A stretch of DNA of 30,306 nucleotides from a virus, in the IMG/VR virus record IMGVR_UViG_3300007346_000136, positions 1 through 30,306 of that record, one strand, 5' to 3'. The position numbers and the translations under genes were made by a program. The notes beneath the pieces are model-generated. The model worked only from the letters and a program-made list of their open reading frames with translations, ran no database searches and was not told the DNA's origin. Within the stretch, counting starts at the first letter, position 1, and the number at the start of each line of letters is the position of its first letter. This document shows, piece after piece, positions 28,820 to 30,306 of this stretch.

Positions 28820-29368
28820 ATGCAGATGGACGTATTGGTCCCCGAGATAGAAGAAAACATTCCTCTCCCGGCTAACGCTGCCGAAGCTCTGCCGACTCTG
28901 ACTGCCGAGCAAGAAATAGAGATGCGGGCGAGGACAATTAAGTTGATATCGGATTTAACCGGTACCCCCCTCACCCCTGACGAGGACGACATGAAAGTGG
29001 CAAAGGAGATTGCCACCTCTCACTTAAAAGATCCTAAGACACGGATTGATTACAGCAAGTATCCGAACGAAGCGATGGCTTATCTTGCTGGTATGGTCGC
29101 GCAGAGTAACTGCGCCATCGTGGAAGACCTTGCAGACCTCAAGCAGTACGTCGTTAATAAGCTCGTTTATGAAGTAGAACACGCCGATAACAGTAAAGTT
29201 CGTATCCAAGCCCTTGCCAAACTAGGCGAGATAGACGGGGTTGACGCCTTTAAGAAGCGTAGTGAAGTCACGCATCAGATCAAACCCATCGAAGAGGTGG
29301 AAAAAGAGCTGCTTGATGTGCTTGAGAACGTGGAATACGCAGTAATAGAGAGCAAAAATGCCGATTGA
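28820..29368 (+). CDS. terS: Terminase small subunit
   Basis: 182 residues from ATG 28820; ATG 28826 is equally possible, and neither has a good ribosome site. The body matches the kind of small subunit seen in aquatic phages: acidic N-terminus (LTAEQEIEMRARTIKLISDL), PDEDDMKVAKEIATSHLKDP, a helical core AYLAGMVAQSNCAIVEDLAD and a C-terminal part with VRIQALAKLGEIDGVDAFKK then ELLDVLENVEYAV, suited to oligomer assembly and large-subunit contact. It would recognise the packaging site and bring in the ATPase. The gene order small subunit, zinc protein, large subunit supports the call. It is the first gene of the rightward late block. Confidence 0.72.
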   Translation: MQMDVLVPEIEENIPLPANAAEALPTLTAEQEIEMRARTIKLISDLTGTPLTPDEDDMKVAKEIATSHLKDPKTRIDYSKYPNEAMAYLAGMVAQSNCAIVEDLADLKQYVVNKLVYEVEHADNSKVRIQALAKLGEIDGVDAFKKRSEVTHQIKPIEEVEKELLDVLENVEYAVIESKNAD

Positions 29369-29564
29369 TTGGAAATTAATGGCGCGTAGCGCTACCGCAG
29401 AGGACCGTCTGTCGCATTGCGAGCCGTGCGAGCACAACAAAATGGGGATTTGTAAGCGTTGCGGTTGCATTATTAAGGCAAAAGTCCGGTTTGCGAACCA
29501 ACGCTGCCCGATTGGGCAGTGGGGAAGAGAGAGTCAGGGGCTTCGTGACCTACTTTCGGACTAA
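29358..29564 (+). CDS. Zinc-ribbon protein between terminase subunits (DUF6171-like)
   Basis: 68 residues with C21-x2-C24, C32-x2-C35 and C37, then C50 in NQRCPIGQW. The pattern HCEPCEHNKMGICKRCGCII followed by KVRFANQRCPIGQW resembles a small zinc-binding family (DUF6171-like) often found beside terminase genes of aquatic phages. Probably assists packaging or binds DNA ends; function not proven. It overlaps the end of the small-subunit gene by 11 bases and ends 2 bases before the large-subunit ATG. Confidence 0.75.
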   Translation: MPIDWKLMARSATAEDRLSHCEPCEHNKMGICKRCGCIIKAKVRFANQRCPIGQWGRESQGLRDLLSD

Positions 29565-29566
29565 AA

Positions 29567-30306
29567 ATGCAGCAAATTACGCCTGAAAAGCTGTCTACGA
29601 TTAAATCCGCATTGCCAACAATGTCGGATAAGCAGAAAAGGTACGTGTTAGACCTTTTAAAGCAGTACCAAACGCAGAAAACTCAGGTGTTGGGCAAGGA
29701 TAACTTCCTCTCCTTTATTAAACACGTGTATCCGGGCTACAAAGTCGGGCCTCATCACGAAAGATTGGGCAAGATTTTCGAGGAAATTGCAGAGGGGAAG
29801 AAGAAACGGGTGATCGTGAATATCGCCCCCCGTCACGGTAAGTCAGAGATGATCAGTTACCTCGCTCCGGCGTGGTTCCTTGGCAAATATCCGCATAAAA
29901 AGGTAATTATGGCCTCCCATACCGCTGACCTTGCGGTTAATTTCGGTAGAAGAGTGAGAAACCTCGTCGATTCGGACCTTTACCATGACATCTTCCCAAA
30001 CGTCTCTCTTCAAGCTGACTCGAAATCTGCTTCTCGGTGGGGTACTAACTTTAATGGCGAGTATTTTGCTATTGGTGTTGGGGGTGCTCTCGCTGGTCGT
30101 GGTGCCGATTTATTCATTATTGATGATCCTCATTCCGAACAGGATGCGAAGCAGGGAAGAGCCGATGTATTCGAGCCAGCTTGGGAATGGTTCCAGTCAG
30201 GACCCGTACAGCGATTGATGCCGGGTGGCGCGATTATCGTCGTGATGACGAGATGGTCGAAGTCGGACTTGACGGGGAAGATTATTGACCACATGACCCG
30301 CGAAGA
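29567..30306 (+). CDS. terL: Terminase large subunit, N-terminal part (truncated by window)
   Basis: 246 codons are visible and the frame is open to the right edge. Start ATG at 29567, two bases after the previous stop: MQQITPEKLSTIKSALPTMS. The packaging ATPase is clear: Walker A-type NIAPRHGKSEM (about 85-95, K92), adenine-side HTADLAVNFGRRV, Walker B GADLFIIDDPH (D186, D187), and the coupling motif MTRWSKSDLTGK near 230. The nuclease domain lies outside the window. It cuts and pumps phage DNA into the prohead in complex with the small subunit. Confidence 0.93.
   Translation, partial: MQQITPEKLSTIKSALPTMSDKQKRYVLDLLKQYQTQKTQVLGKDNFLSFIKHVYPGYKVGPHHERLGKIFEEIAEGKKKRVIVNIAPRHGKSEMISYLAPAWFLGKYPHKKVIMASHTADLAVNFGRRVRNLVDSDLYHDIFPNVSLQADSKSASRWGTNFNGEYFAIGVGGALAGRGADLFIIDDPHSEQDAKQGRADVFEPAWEWFQSGPVQRLMPGGAIIVVMTRWSKSDLTGKIIDHMTRE

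Overview
The window is a piece of a tailed double-stranded DNA phage genome, most like uncultured aquatic (marine-type) phages. The call rests on a terminase small/large subunit pair, a very large virion-type protein, and a long block of phage replication genes: family A DNA polymerase, archaeo-eukaryotic-type primase fused to a helicase, SNF2-type helicase, several small nucleases and DUF3310. I see no integrase, tRNA, rRNA or CRISPR array. The host cannot be named from sequence alone.

Layout. (1) 1-6201, rightward: two virion-associated genes, the end of a late block. (2) 6198-26420, leftward: a nearly gap-free early/replication block. From right to left it holds small genes and an AAA+/VWA/DUF3150 module (20.6-26.4 kb), a regulatory and metabolic cluster (HTH-DUF3310, VRR-NUC, two sigma-region-4-like proteins, 16.1-20.6 kb) that includes a TPR glycosyltransferase-like gene, DNA polymerase with two PD-(D/E)XK proteins (13.2-16.1 kb), an SNF2 helicase, a zinc-binding ssDNA-binding candidate, and the primase-helicase (6.4-12.5 kb). 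Genes are often coupled by ATGA, TGATG or TAATG overlaps; four real genes are only 35-59 codons long. (3) 26421-28819: mostly non-coding control region with one leftward gene (27806-28456). (4) 28820-30306, rightward: terminase small subunit, a zinc-ribbon protein and the start of terminase large subunit, which runs off the window. The late genes at the right edge and those at the left edge point the same way, so the missing structural genes probably lie between them on a circular or circularly permuted map.

The control region is the most unusual part. It has 13 copies of TGTTCC/GGAACA around an AT-rich tract (candidate replication origin); a GC-rich stretch of about 500 bases packed with hairpins (candidate structured RNA or leader of the leftward operon); and two copies of a bipartite promoter-like element (GGGAACTA, 12 nt, CTTGTCTAA) that resembles ECF-sigma promoters. 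A 14-20 bp palindrome, best form AGCGTATTAGTTAATACGCT, occurs nine times, all between 20.6 and 28.6 kb. In the AAA+/VWA module it sits just upstream of strong GAGGTG ribosome-binding sites, much like the start-associated sequences of some mycobacteriophages. The same phage encodes an XRE-sigma-region-4 protein and a second sigma-4-like protein that could act at these sites.

All protein functions come from motif and family recognition by eye; no database search was possible.
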